A stretch of 64,000 nucleotides of DNA. Source: Mageeibacillus sp. UBA6976. GTDB lineage: Bacteria > Bacillota > Clostridia > Saccharofermentanales > Saccharofermentanaceae. The position numbers were made by a program, and so were the translations under genes. A model generated the notes under the pieces. The model searched no databases. It had not been told where the DNA came from and was given only the letters and a program-made list of their open reading frames with translations. This document shows positions 15,929 through 24,590 of this stretch, one piece after another (the first letter of the stretch is position 1; the number at the start of each line of letters is the position of its first letter). The DNA is taken from positions 118,662 to 182,661 of the forward strand of contig DJYO01000031.1 in assembly GCA_002450155.1 (NCBI GenBank), written 5' to 3'.

Positions 15929-17096
15929 GTCTCCTTATTGCTTCCTCCGTATCTTCGGCCGAGCCAAAGGCGGTAAGCCTGAAGTAGCCTTTGCCGGCTT
16001 CTCCGAAACCTTCACCGGGAGTGCCTACGATACCGAATCTTGTAAGCATCAGATCGAAAAATTCCCATCCTCCCATGTCGTCCGGACACTTAAGCCAGAT
16101 GTAGGGAGAATTGGTCCCACCGGTAAAGAACAGTCCCTTGCTCCTTAAAAGGTCTGACATAAGCCTTGCATTGTTCTTGTAGTAGTCAATATTAGCCTTA
16201 AGAGCTTTAAGACCTTCGTCTGTAAGGGAAGCCTCTGCAGCCCTCTGGACGGGATAGGATACACCGTTAAACTTGGTGGCCTGTCTTCTTGACCAGAGCT
16301 TAGAGAGCTTGACGCCTCCTGCAGTAAGCTGGTCCGGCACGATGGTCCAGCCGCATCTTGTCCCTGTAAATCCTGCAAACTTGGAAAATGAGGATACCTC
16401 GACAGCACACTCCTTGCTTCCTTCGATCTCATAGATAGTGTGAGGAAGATCGTCAGAAATAAAAGCCTCGTAAGCTGAATCGAAAATGATAAGAGAGCCT
16501 GTCTTAAGTGCAAAGTCCACCCACCTGGTCAGTCCTTCTCTTGTGTAGACCGCGCCTGTGGGATTATTGGGAGAGCATATGTAGATAACAGAAGCTTCGG
16601 CCGTCTCATCCCTGGGAGGTTCAGGCAGGAATCCGTTATCCTTATCTCCCTTGACATATGAGATCCTGCGTCCTGCCATGAGATTGGAATCCACATAAAC
16701 GGGATATACGGGATCGGGGATGATTATGGGGTTATCCCCCAGGATATCAGGCAGGTTGCCAAGGTCGCTCTTGGCTCCATCAGATACGAATACTTCGGAA
16801 TCTGCGATATCGGCACCCAGCTTTCTGTAGTGGAAGGCTATGGCACCTCTTAAGAAATCGTAGCCATATTCAGGCGGATACCCTCTGAAGGTTTCCTTGA
16901 CCCCCATCTCTTTGCCTGCCTTGACCAGGGCGTCAACGCAGGGAGCAGGTAAAGGAAGAGTTACATCACCTATGCCCATCCTGATGAGCTCTGCTTCGGG
17001 GTTTTGCTCTTTGTAATCTCTAACCTTCCTTGCGATGTCAGAGAAGAGGTAAGTCTCCTTGATGGAATTAAAGTTGCTGTTAAGTTTGATATCCAT
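15915..17096 (-). CDS. dapL: LL-diaminopimelate aminotransferase
   Basis: A 393-aa fold-type I PLP enzyme that makes LL-diaminopimelate from tetrahydrodipicolinate in one step, for lysine and peptidoglycan. The N-terminus SIKETYLFSDIARKV, the IRMGIGDVTLPL segment, YICSPNNPTGAVY and the PLP lysine in SSFSKFAGFTGTRCGW are all diagnostic for DapL. The length is normal. An SD (AGGAG) lies 8 bases before the ATG. Its leader holds a strong terminator-like hairpin directly after the promoter, so expression may be attenuated. Confidence 0.93.
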   Translation of the reverse strand: MDIKLNSNFNSIKETYLFSDIARKVRDYKEQNPEAELIRMGIGDVTLPLPAPCVDALVKAGKEMGVKETFRGYPPEYGYDFLRGAIAFHYRKLGADIADSEVFVSDGAKSDLGNLPDILGDNPIIIPDPVYPVYVDSNLMAGRRISYVKGDKDNGFLPEPPRDETAEASVIYICSPNNPTGAVYTREGLTRWVDFALKTGSLIIFDSAYEAFISDDLPHTIYEIEGSKECAVEVSSFSKFAGFTGTRCGWTIVPDQLTAGGVKLSKLWSRRQATKFNGVSYPVQRAAEASLTDEGLKALKANIDYYKNNARLMSDLLRSKGLFFTGGTNSPYIWLKCPDDMGGWEFFDLMLTRFGIVGTPGEGFGEAGKGYFRLTAFGSAEDTEEAIRRLRDL

Positions 17097-17112
17097 ATTG
17101 TCTGCTCCTGAT

Positions 17113-17161
17113 AAAAAAATAGGCGCTCATCCCCGCAGACCCTGCCTGAGGGATGAACGCC
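17113..17161 (-). terminator. Terminator-like hairpin in the dapL leader
   Basis: On the minus strand a 12-bp stem GGCGTTCATCCC / GGGATGAGCGCC (17161-17150 with 17133-17122, one G-U pair), loop of 16, is followed by seven U. The only promoter upstream is that of dapL itself, so this is an attenuator in its leader and not the end of another gene. Confidence 0.75.
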
Positions 17162-17176
17162 ATTGTTCCGAACACA

Positions 17177-17206
17177 ATTCTAAACAATCGAAATGCTTCT
17201 TGTCAA
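17177..17206 (-). promoter_or_regulatory. dapL promoter TTGACA-18-TAGAAT
   Basis: The -35 TTGACA (17206-17201) and -10 TAGAAT (17182-17177) are on the minus strand. The -35 hexamer is the complement of the -35 used by the divergent gene at 17236, so the two promoters share it. Confidence 0.65.
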
Positions 17207-17229
17207 CAATATCTTACCTAGTTTATCAT
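17200..17229 (+). promoter_or_regulatory. Promoter TTGTCA-18-TATCAT of the ANL-like gene
   Basis: -35 at 17200-17205 and -10 at 17224-17229. The ATG at 17236 is 7 bases past the -10, so the mRNA would be leaderless. Confidence 0.55.
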
Positions 17230-17235
17230 TAAACC

Positions 17236-18993
17236 ATGGAAACAAAATGGAGCAAGTTCTATTCTGACACACATTCCGGATTCTCTGATACTACAGAGGA
17301 TACTTTATACACGCGTATAGCTCTGGTATGCTCCAGATACAGCAAGAGAACAGCCTATGAATATTTCTTGCGTAAGGTAACCTATGCAGAGTTCCTGGAG
17401 CAGATCGATCAGGCTGCTGACGGATGGTATCAGTTGGGCGTAAGGGCAGGGGATAAGGTCCTTATCTGTATGGGTGGATGCCCGGCGGTCTTTATTTCCA
17501 TCTATGCTCTCGATAAGATAGGTGCAACTGCAGTGCTCTGCATCCCCGATTATTCACCGGAGTATCTGGGGAAATTATCTGCGAGTATAAATGCCGGATA
17601 TGCCCTCATGAGCCGTAACCAGGCAGCTAATTATGCGGATATGCTCTCAAAGAGTACTGTGTCTAAGATAGTTATCGGCAGATATTACGACTATCTGGAT
17701 TTTATAAGTAATATCTACTATAGCTTTAATGATCTGTCCGTGTATGACAACGTCAGGATAAACAAGCTTAAGACTACATATGTCTATTGGAACGATATCA
17801 TGCACAAAGCTACGAGAGAGCATGTGACGGTCAATACCGATAATGAGCACGATGCGGTATGCTTCATTCCTGAGAGCAGTAAAGAGAGTGTTGTATGCAC
17901 GGCCTTCAGTTCCAGAGCTCTGGTAGTATCCTCCCATGCCACTGCTTTTATACACAGAGAGAGGGAGAAAAAGACAGGCCATGTTACGAGAGTTTTGTGT
18001 CTTAACGAACTGGCTTTTATCTTTACTTTCCTGATAGGCTGCAACGATGTATTTATGGCAGGACAGACCTTTTTGATCTTTACCTGGCATGATGCTGATA
18101 ATGTTGTAGGCGCAACCTCTATAACAAAACCGGATACCATTGTTGCGTTCAGCGGAACTGCTGCCAAGTATAACGGTTCTGCCTCGTCGCCTCAGGCGAT
18201 GAAGAAGGTATCAGCCCTGATAACAGGCGGTACTGCGCTTACTGCTGCCCAGAAGGCCGGCCTCATCGATATTGCGCAGTCCACCGGGAATAAACTTGAC
18301 TTCTATTATGTCAGCGGCAGCGAGCTGACAGCGAGCTTCGCCTACGCATCTCCCGATATACTGAGTGACCGTTCTATAGGTATACCATTGCCCGGAAATA
18401 TCCTTAAGGTTGTAGACCGCAATACCATGATGGATCTTAAGACCGGCTCTACAGGTGAGATAGTTGTCCATAACCATACTTTCTGCAACTGCAATATCCT
18501 GGAAGACGGGGAGCGCGAAGTCCCCTATGTCAAACTTCAGGACGGCAGAAACTGGATGTTTTTAGGTGTCATTGGCAAGGAGGCATCAGACGGATTCTTC
18601 TATACTTACGGCACCATATCCCATGAGGCAAAGATAAACAGTATGCCTGTATATCCCGAGAGGGTCGATAAGGTAATAGCTCTTATAAGAGGCGTTATGG
18701 ACAGCAGGAGCATCGTTATAGACGATATTAAAGGACCTGTCCTTATAAGTGTAATAGTTCCCCACGAGAGTTATTTCTTTAATACTGACCTTCTGGGCGG
18801 ACTTGAGCAGAGGATAAGGGAGGAGTGCGAGGTGATGCTGCCTCCTGCAATGCAGCCTTCAGAGATCCAGTTCGCAGCTAATTTTCCCGTAGACAGCAAG
18901 GGGCAGACTGATTATGGCGCTCTTGAGGAGAGGGTAAGGCGCAATCACGAATTCCTTACCGAAGACAATTCCATTGATACCGAGGAAGAATAA
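17236..18993 (+). CDS. Degenerate ANL-superfamily (AMP-dependent ligase-like) protein
   Basis: A 585-aa protein with the length and order of acyl-CoA synthetases / adenylate-forming enzymes: an N-terminal TYAEFLEQIDQAADGWYQLGV and AGDKVLICMGGCPAVFISIYALDKIGATAV region as in the family, a middle part, and a small C-terminal domain with PERVDKVIALI and DSKGQTDYGALEE. The phosphate-binding loop (normally STGTTGxPK) is replaced by FIPESSKESV near residue 215, and the A5-like motif reads VSGSELT. The C-terminal catalytic lysine region is only partly kept (DSKGQTD). It may have lost adenylation or use another substrate. No ribosome binding site; see promoter. Confidence 0.75.
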   Translation: METKWSKFYSDTHSGFSDTTEDTLYTRIALVCSRYSKRTAYEYFLRKVTYAEFLEQIDQAADGWYQLGVRAGDKVLICMGGCPAVFISIYALDKIGATAVLCIPDYSPEYLGKLSASINAGYALMSRNQAANYADMLSKSTVSKIVIGRYYDYLDFISNIYYSFNDLSVYDNVRINKLKTTYVYWNDIMHKATREHVTVNTDNEHDAVCFIPESSKESVVCTAFSSRALVVSSHATAFIHREREKKTGHVTRVLCLNELAFIFTFLIGCNDVFMAGQTFLIFTWHDADNVVGATSITKPDTIVAFSGTAAKYNGSASSPQAMKKVSALITGGTALTAAQKAGLIDIAQSTGNKLDFYYVSGSELTASFAYASPDILSDRSIGIPLPGNILKVVDRNTMMDLKTGSTGEIVVHNHTFCNCNILEDGEREVPYVKLQDGRNWMFLGVIGKEASDGFFYTYGTISHEAKINSMPVYPERVDKVIALIRGVMDSRSIVIDDIKGPVLISVIVPHESYFFNTDLLGGLEQRIREECEVMLPPAMQPSEIQFAANFPVDSKGQTDYGALEERVRRNHEFLTEDNSIDTEEE

Positions 18994-19002
18994 CCGTTTT
19001 GG

Positions 19003-19011
19003 TGGTATAAT
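19003..19011 (+). promoter_or_regulatory. Extended -10 (TGGTATAAT) before the DUF885 gene
   Basis: TGnTATAAT box 34 bases upstream of the ATG at 19045. The leader contains AAAGGATAAGAGG as ribosome binding site. Confidence 0.55.
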
Positions 19012-19044
19012 TAATTGATTTTTTGAAAGGATAAGAGGAATACC

Positions 19045-21057
19045 ATGAAGAGATTTACAATCAGATTTTTGGCTCTGACCCTGGTTGGAGCTATGGGCCT
19101 TTCCCTTGCAGGATGCAGCCTTTTAGGCGGATCTTCCCGCAGGAAGAGAGACAAGGACGACGATGACGACGATGACGGTCCTAAGTGGTTCATTGCAGAG
19201 ACTTCCGAATCGGATCCTGAACCGACAGAGCCCTCCGCAACAACTTTGATAGAGCCGACACAGGCTCCCGTTAGGCCCTCAGGATCCTGGGTGGTAGAGA
19301 CATCAGACGAGCTTACATACCCTGATCATGTGGCAACTTACGACGAGATCCATCCGTCAAGGCCTCAGGGAACGGTCAAGGGTGATGAGGCAAAGGCAAT
19401 AGTCGATGCCTGTGAAGCACAGCTCATTACTTACAATATCGATTGCTATGCTGATGCAGATATCCTGTTCCAAGATCCTGAAGCTCTCGGGATCGATGTA
19501 TCAGATGTCTCCTGGGGTGACGGCTATACGAGCATTGAGGAGTATGAAGAGAAGAAGGAATTCTACGAGGGTATCCTTGAACAGCTTTATACTATCGATT
19601 CCTCGACACTTGATAGAGAGGATCTCATCTGCTACGAGAAGATGGTCTATGACTGCGAGATGGATGTTTATTGCTATTCATATACCGCATTCAATTACTA
19701 CACCATGATCTTTAACTATCTCGTAGGACCTCAGTCAGACATCATGTTCGTTCTTGACGTATTTACCTTTGATACTGTAGAGGATGCTGAGAACTACATC
19801 CTTCTCTTAAAGGACATCGACAGATATTTCGGCGAGATGTGCGACTACGAGGAAGAAAGAGTAGCTTACGGATTCATTTCCTCTGATAACAGCTACGAAG
19901 AGGCTGCCAAGTCCTTTGATAATCTTGTTGCAATGGAGGAAGACTGCTTCCTTTATCAGTCATTCGAAGAAAGACTGGATAACATTCCGAATCTCTCTGA
20001 TTCTGACAGGGACAGACTGATCGAGGAGAACGAGCAGGTAATGCACGATGAAGTTTTCCCAGCATTCCAGAACTGCGCTGACAGGATGAGAGCTCTCAAG
20101 GGCTCCGGCGGAGAGGACTATGGTCTCTGGGCATACAGAGGCGGCGATGCATACTATTCAGCGCTCTGCATCTCCCAGTCCAACAGCTGCATGTCTGTAG
20201 AGGATTCCATGGAGCTTTGCGAGTCCTATCTTGATGATCTCAGCAGCGAGCTTACATCCATCACTCAGGGTGGAGATTCTTCATGGATCAACGAGTACAT
20301 GGAACATGAATATACAAAGGGTTCTGTTCCTGATGACCTCTCTTTCCTCTACGATGCTGTAGAGCCTGATTTCCCTTCGATCCCGGCTCATGAGTACTAT
20401 CTCATGGATGTACCTGAGTGCTTTGAGGAGAATTTCTCACCTGCAGCTTATCTTGGTTATCATCTTGATCAGTTCGATTCCAACCTCATTATCGTAAATA
20501 ACGGAAGCTCAGATTCTGATATCGGTATCACCCTTGCCCATGAGGGATATCCGGGACATATGTTCCAGTCCCTTTATACAAGGAGTGCAACTGAGCATCC
20601 TTATATGTACCTCTTTGATTCAACCGGATATGCAGAGGGATGGGCTGTTTATGTTGAGAACTACGCATATAAGTATTATGCGGATACTCCGGACAGTGCC
20701 GGAGCAAGGGTCGTAGCTATCGAGAACGAACTCAATGTTATCCTCGGCACCATGATGGATTACGGTATCCATGTTAAGGGCTGGACTCTGACTGACTGTG
20801 CCGACTGTTTCAACGATGTATTCGGAGGCGGCGTAAGCGAGAGCGCTCTGCAGGAACTCTATACTCTCGTTGTCACAGATCCCTGCTACTATGTAAAGTA
20901 TGGTATGGGCTATATCCATACGGCAGAGATAATGAGCGGCGCCCATGGACAGTTCCCCAACGCATCAGATGAGGAGATCCATACGGCATATCTTGATGCT
21001 CTTACTACAAATTTCGAGCAGATCGAGACCAATATGTACGAAGATCTGGCAAACTGA
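19045..21057 (+). CDS. DUF885-family lipoprotein, putative zinc peptidase
   Basis: A 670-aa lipoprotein. Signal and lipobox SLAGC (Cys24), a basic then poly-Asp stretch (DDDDDDDGP near 37-47), a Thr/Pro/Glu linker to about 95, and a long helical DUF885 domain. The zinc motif is HEGYPGH (residues 499-505) with a downstream EGWAVYVENYAY segment, the second part of the family's metal site. DUF885 proteins resemble carboxypeptidase-like metallopeptidases; substrate unknown. The lipid anchor and acidic linker point to the outer face of the membrane. It stands alone between a promoter and a terminator. Confidence 0.88.
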   Translation: MKRFTIRFLALTLVGAMGLSLAGCSLLGGSSRRKRDKDDDDDDDGPKWFIAETSESDPEPTEPSATTLIEPTQAPVRPSGSWVVETSDELTYPDHVATYDEIHPSRPQGTVKGDEAKAIVDACEAQLITYNIDCYADADILFQDPEALGIDVSDVSWGDGYTSIEEYEEKKEFYEGILEQLYTIDSSTLDREDLICYEKMVYDCEMDVYCYSYTAFNYYTMIFNYLVGPQSDIMFVLDVFTFDTVEDAENYILLLKDIDRYFGEMCDYEEERVAYGFISSDNSYEEAAKSFDNLVAMEEDCFLYQSFEERLDNIPNLSDSDRDRLIEENEQVMHDEVFPAFQNCADRMRALKGSGGEDYGLWAYRGGDAYYSALCISQSNSCMSVEDSMELCESYLDDLSSELTSITQGGDSSWINEYMEHEYTKGSVPDDLSFLYDAVEPDFPSIPAHEYYLMDVPECFEENFSPAAYLGYHLDQFDSNLIIVNNGSSDSDIGITLAHEGYPGHMFQSLYTRSATEHPYMYLFDSTGYAEGWAVYVENYAYKYYADTPDSAGARVVAIENELNVILGTMMDYGIHVKGWTLTDCADCFNDVFGGGVSESALQELYTLVVTDPCYYVKYGMGYIHTAEIMSGAHGQFPNASDEEIHTAYLDALTTNFEQIETNMYEDLAN

Positions 21058-21080
21058 TCTATAGCAAGTATCAATTAGTT

Positions 21081-21113
21081 CAAGGGCATCTTAACAGGTG
21101 CCCTTGTTCTTTG
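21081..21113 (+). terminator. Terminator after the DUF885 gene
   Basis: CAAGGGCA (21081-21088) pairs with TGCCCTTG (21099-21106), followed by a T-rich tail. Confidence 0.7.
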
Positions 21114-21148
21114 AATATGACAGTAATATTAAAATTTATATATTTTCT

Positions 21149-21175
21149 TTGTCAAAATGAGTGTTGTGCTATAAT
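21149..21175 (+). promoter_or_regulatory. Promoter TTGTCA-15-TATAAT with extended -10
   Basis: -10 TATAAT at 21170-21175, preceded by TGC (TGn). The 15-base spacer is short, so the extended -10 probably carries recognition. Confidence 0.55.
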
Positions 21176-21206
21176 TATCCTGAATAATTATATGGAGGAT
21201 TGATTA

Positions 21207-24200
21207 ATGGCTACGTTAACACGGCTCGCAAGCACTCTGACTGCCAGGTATTACCCGTCTCAGTCACTGACAGATGCTTTTTATCTTGACGGCAGGCTTT
21301 GCGGCAAACGTGAGACACGACAGGCAGACATTACGATTGATAAGGATGAGAGAGGCTTTTTCTTCTCTGTATTTACCCACCCATCGATTCAGGGTTTTGA
21401 GCCGGGAAGTCTTCCTCCGTTTGAACCCCAGCTGCGTGATCTGTGTAATGAAGTAAAGTTCGGTCATAAAGAGATCGACGGTATGATAGAGAAATTCCTG
21501 TCAACTGCAGTAGATGTTGCAGGAACGATGAAACTCTCGGACAGCGAAGTAAGGAAGCCTTATTTCTCCGGCGTCATCGTCAGGGATTCAGAGGCATTTG
21601 CCGTTACTATCGGCACCGGTCTCGCATTCCTGTACAGGGATGACACATTATTCCCCCTCACAGATGCAGGTATCCCCATGGAGCCCATCGATGCCTACGG
21701 CAACAGGGTAGGTGACTTCCAGTACTACTGTTCATCCAAGACAGCCAATGCTCTCTGGTCCAACTTCTTCACCCTGGCACCTGATGACTGCATCATCCTC
21801 TGCAACAAGGCAGTTTACGATGCATTAGGCCAGAGGGAGATCTTAAGGATCCTGACCGATGCAGACGATCAGTGCGATGCTGCAGGTACAGTTATCACTC
21901 AGGCTTCTGCAAGGATGCCCAACACTCCGATGCAGGTTCAGATCTCATTCGTTGAGTCTGTTACCAAGGAGGAGAAGAGAGGTCTGTTTGGCAGAAAGAA
22001 GAAGACTAAGGAAGACGAGGAACCCCATCTCATAACATCAACAGTTGAGGGTGGTATCGTAGGCGCAGCAGCAGAAGCGATCGCAGACGCAGGCTTCGTT
22101 AATTTCGGTGCGCCCGCAACTGAAGCTGCAACCGCTGCAGCTCAGGCTCCTGTATCCGGCGGCATCGCATTCGGAGACAGCGCGGCATCTAGCGCTGCTT
22201 CGGTAGCTGAAGCCAAGGTGGATTTCCCTGATGACAAGGAAGCCGTAACAGAGGTTTCAGCCGAGGAGGTAATGAAGAATCTCTTCGGACAGATGCAGGA
22301 ATCCTCCCGGAAGGATCAGGAGGCAGCTCAGGCCGCAGCAGAGGCTGCCCAGGCCGAAGAGCCCGCAGCATCTCCTTTCGTAGCAGGAGTGGATACTAAA
22401 CCTGCCGAGGACGTTATCCCCGCTGCAGAAGAGACCCCTGTCAAGATGGAGACAGTATCCACCACAGTCTTTGAGGCTGATAACGATGACATGTCTCCCA
22501 CAAAGCCGGTTACGGATATCAATTCGATCCTTATGGGTGCCGGTGACGGTATCCTTGCCAAGGCGATAAAGGAAGAGACACAGAATAACGTAAGTATTAC
22601 AGAAACCGACCCCGATCTGCTCAAGACAGAGAAGCCTGAAGATCAGGTCCCTGTAACAGATGCAGCTGAGCCGGCTATGCCTTTTACGGTACCTTCAGAG
22701 CCCGTCAAGGCTCCCGATGTGGTAAACAAGGCAGACGAGATCGTATTTACGGCAACAGATCCGATCAAGTCCGAGGAGAAGGCGCCTGAAGCATCAGAGA
22801 CCTTCGATCCTTACGGCAAGCAAAGCTCAGAGCAGCTTATGGATACTCCTCCGCTGGTATTCGGCGATGATGCAAACGCTAAGGCAGAGGCTCAGCCTTC
22901 TGAGAATGTGGATGCTATTCCCGTTCCTGACTTTGAACTCAAGGAAGAGAAACCTGAGATCAAGGAAGAGGATAAGCTTGACGTTGACTTCCCTGAGGAG
23001 ACTCCCGTGGCACCTGCTCCTGCAGCTGAACCTGCATCAGAAGACCAGGTTCCCGTAAGCTCAGACGAATTCATACTGCCGTTCGCAGATCAGGTGGCTA
23101 CAGTATCCGAGCCTGAAGAGGTCAAGACAGACGATATTCCGGATATGCCGCTTTACGACGGAGGCAACTTCGATACCCCCGTTAATGCGGTCAATTCCGA
23201 GGAGCCTATATCTGCTCAGACAGATTCGGCTTATGCATATGGCGATTACAATAATGCCGGGCAGGATGCACAGTCCTACCAGCCATACGGTTCTGAAGCA
23301 TTCCCTGCTGACGAACAGGCATCTTACGGGGTTTACAATCAGGATGGAGGTACAAATATGAGTGACAACAGCGGATTCACTTCATTCGGTGATGGCAATA
23401 CTGATATGGGTGGTGACCCTTCCTATGGCGGAGGATATCAGCCTCAGTACACAGACGCAGAGAATGGTTATGCGCAGCAGTGGGCACCTCAGCCCGAGCA
23501 GCAGCCCCAGTACGATCCTAACCAGGCTGCAGCTGATTTCACTGATCCTTATAGTCAGACAGCGTCTGCTTCTTCGTCCGCTAAGCTCGATGATGACTGG
23601 TTCAACAACATCCTGGGTGTAGATAGTGACGCTTCCGGTTATGCATATTCCGGCACAGATGCTCAGCAGACTCAGCCTTCAAGCGCTCAGCAGGCACAGT
23701 ACACAAATCCCGGCAAGACTGCATACAGACCTGCAGGCGAAGGCCCTTCAGGCCCTACAAGACGCCCGCAGCAGAATAGACCCAAGACTCAGGGTTCAGG
23801 CGGTTCAGGCAATGGCGGCGGCTTAGGCAAGATCAAGCTCAACCGCAACGGCTATATATTCTTTGCCTTTGTAGGTATCTTTATCATTTGCCTTATCATC
23901 CTTATCGCTGTTATAGCCAAGGGCTGCAGCAAGAAGGATAAGCAGCCTGCTGAATCAAATGCATCCACAAGCCCCGTTATCTCTGAGAGCGTTCTTCCTA
24001 CAGAAGTTACGGCAGAGACAACACCTGCTCCTGTATCTGATTCTGCACCTATCGGATACTTCCACTTCTCTGATTACATCGGATTCAGAACATGGTGGGA
24101 TCTGTTCCATTATGTATACGGTATCGATATCGAGAATAACTCCGATTCAAGGATCGCTACGATCATAACCTACAACGGTCTTGATCCTGCCACATACACA

Positions 24201-24422
24201 GGTCCTAACTCAGGCGACAGGCTCCTGCTGCCTCCTTCCGGAGTACTCTCAGGCGAGATCACCAATACATTTACTGTAGTGGGTGGTCCTTCGACAGAGA
24301 CTTCTGCCGCGACAGATGCTCTGGGTAACCCGGTCTCTACCGAGACAACTGCTCCGGGCAGCCCGGTCTCTACCGAGACATCTGCTACTGATGCAGTATC
24401 AGGCCAGATCAATCTAACCTGA
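21207..24422 (+). CDS. Large single-span protein with PP2C-like N-part and LysM-like C-part
   Basis: A 1071-aa protein. Residues 1-250 form a globular domain whose segments (YFSGVIVRDSEAFAVTIGTG, LAFLYRDDTLFPLTDAG, LAPDDCIILCNKAVYDAL) recall a PP2C-type phosphatase without clear metal aspartates. Residues 260-885 are disordered and rich in Ala, Glu, Pro, then Gln, Tyr and Gly. One membrane span follows a GKIKLNRNGY segment (about 886-912). The outside part ends in a LysM-like unit (SRIATIITYNGLDPATYTG...RLLLPPSG, about 970-1010) and a Thr/Ser tail with two copies of PVSTET. The layout, inside sensor and outside wall contact, suggests an envelope-linked signalling or scaffold protein. SD GGAGGA, 8 bases upstream. 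Confidence 0.7.
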   Translation: MATLTRLASTLTARYYPSQSLTDAFYLDGRLCGKRETRQADITIDKDERGFFFSVFTHPSIQGFEPGSLPPFEPQLRDLCNEVKFGHKEIDGMIEKFLSTAVDVAGTMKLSDSEVRKPYFSGVIVRDSEAFAVTIGTGLAFLYRDDTLFPLTDAGIPMEPIDAYGNRVGDFQYYCSSKTANALWSNFFTLAPDDCIILCNKAVYDALGQREILRILTDADDQCDAAGTVITQASARMPNTPMQVQISFVESVTKEEKRGLFGRKKKTKEDEEPHLITSTVEGGIVGAAAEAIADAGFVNFGAPATEAATAAAQAPVSGGIAFGDSAASSAASVAEAKVDFPDDKEAVTEVSAEEVMKNLFGQMQESSRKDQEAAQAAAEAAQAEEPAASPFVAGVDTKPAEDVIPAAEETPVKMETVSTTVFEADNDDMSPTKPVTDINSILMGAGDGILAKAIKEETQNNVSITETDPDLLKTEKPEDQVPVTDAAEPAMPFTVPSEPVKAPDVVNKADEIVFTATDPIKSEEKAPEASETFDPYGKQSSEQLMDTPPLVFGDDANAKAEAQPSENVDAIPVPDFELKEEKPEIKEEDKLDVDFPEETPVAPAPAAEPASEDQVPVSSDEFILPFADQVATVSEPEEVKTDDIPDMPLYDGGNFDTPVNAVNSEEPISAQTDSAYAYGDYNNAGQDAQSYQPYGSEAFPADEQASYGVYNQDGGTNMSDNSGFTSFGDGNTDMGGDPSYGGGYQPQYTDAENGYAQQWAPQPEQQPQYDPNQAAADFTDPYSQTASASSSAKLDDDWFNNILGVDSDASGYAYSGTDAQQTQPSSAQQAQYTNPGKTAYRPAGEGPSGPTRRPQQNRPKTQGSGGSGNGGGLGKIKLNRNGYIFFAFVGIFIICLIILIAVIAKGCSKKDKQPAESNASTSPVISESVLPTEVTAETTPAPVSDSAPIGYFHFSDYIGFRTWWDLFHYVYGIDIENNSDSRIATIITYNGLDPATYTGPNSGDRLLLPPSGVLSGEITNTFTVVGGPSTETSAATDALGNPVSTETTAPGSPVSTETSATDAVSGQINLT

Positions 24423-24448
24423 TCTCAAGCGAAAATCATTAAAGCTTA

Positions 24449-24494
24449 AAACCCCGGGAAACCAATAAAAAGGTCTTCCGGGGTTTCTTTTTTG
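24449..24494 (+). terminator. Terminator before the serine pathway genes
   Basis: AAACCCCGG (24449-24457) pairs with CCGGGGTTT (24478-24486), then C and seven T. Confidence 0.85.
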
Positions 24495-24518
24495 TTCAAA
24501 CGCACTACCTTTGTAAAC

Positions 24519-24547
24519 TTCAAAAAAAGATACTTCAAGTATATAAT
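24519..24547 (+). promoter_or_regulatory. Promoter TTCAAA-17-TATAAT of the serine pathway genes
   Basis: -35 at 24519-24524, -10 at 24542-24547, 43 bases before the start codon at 24591. Confidence 0.6.
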
Positions 24548-24590
24548 AGGCGTGCTTATAAGAATTTACGCGTGAAGGAAGGTATAAGCC

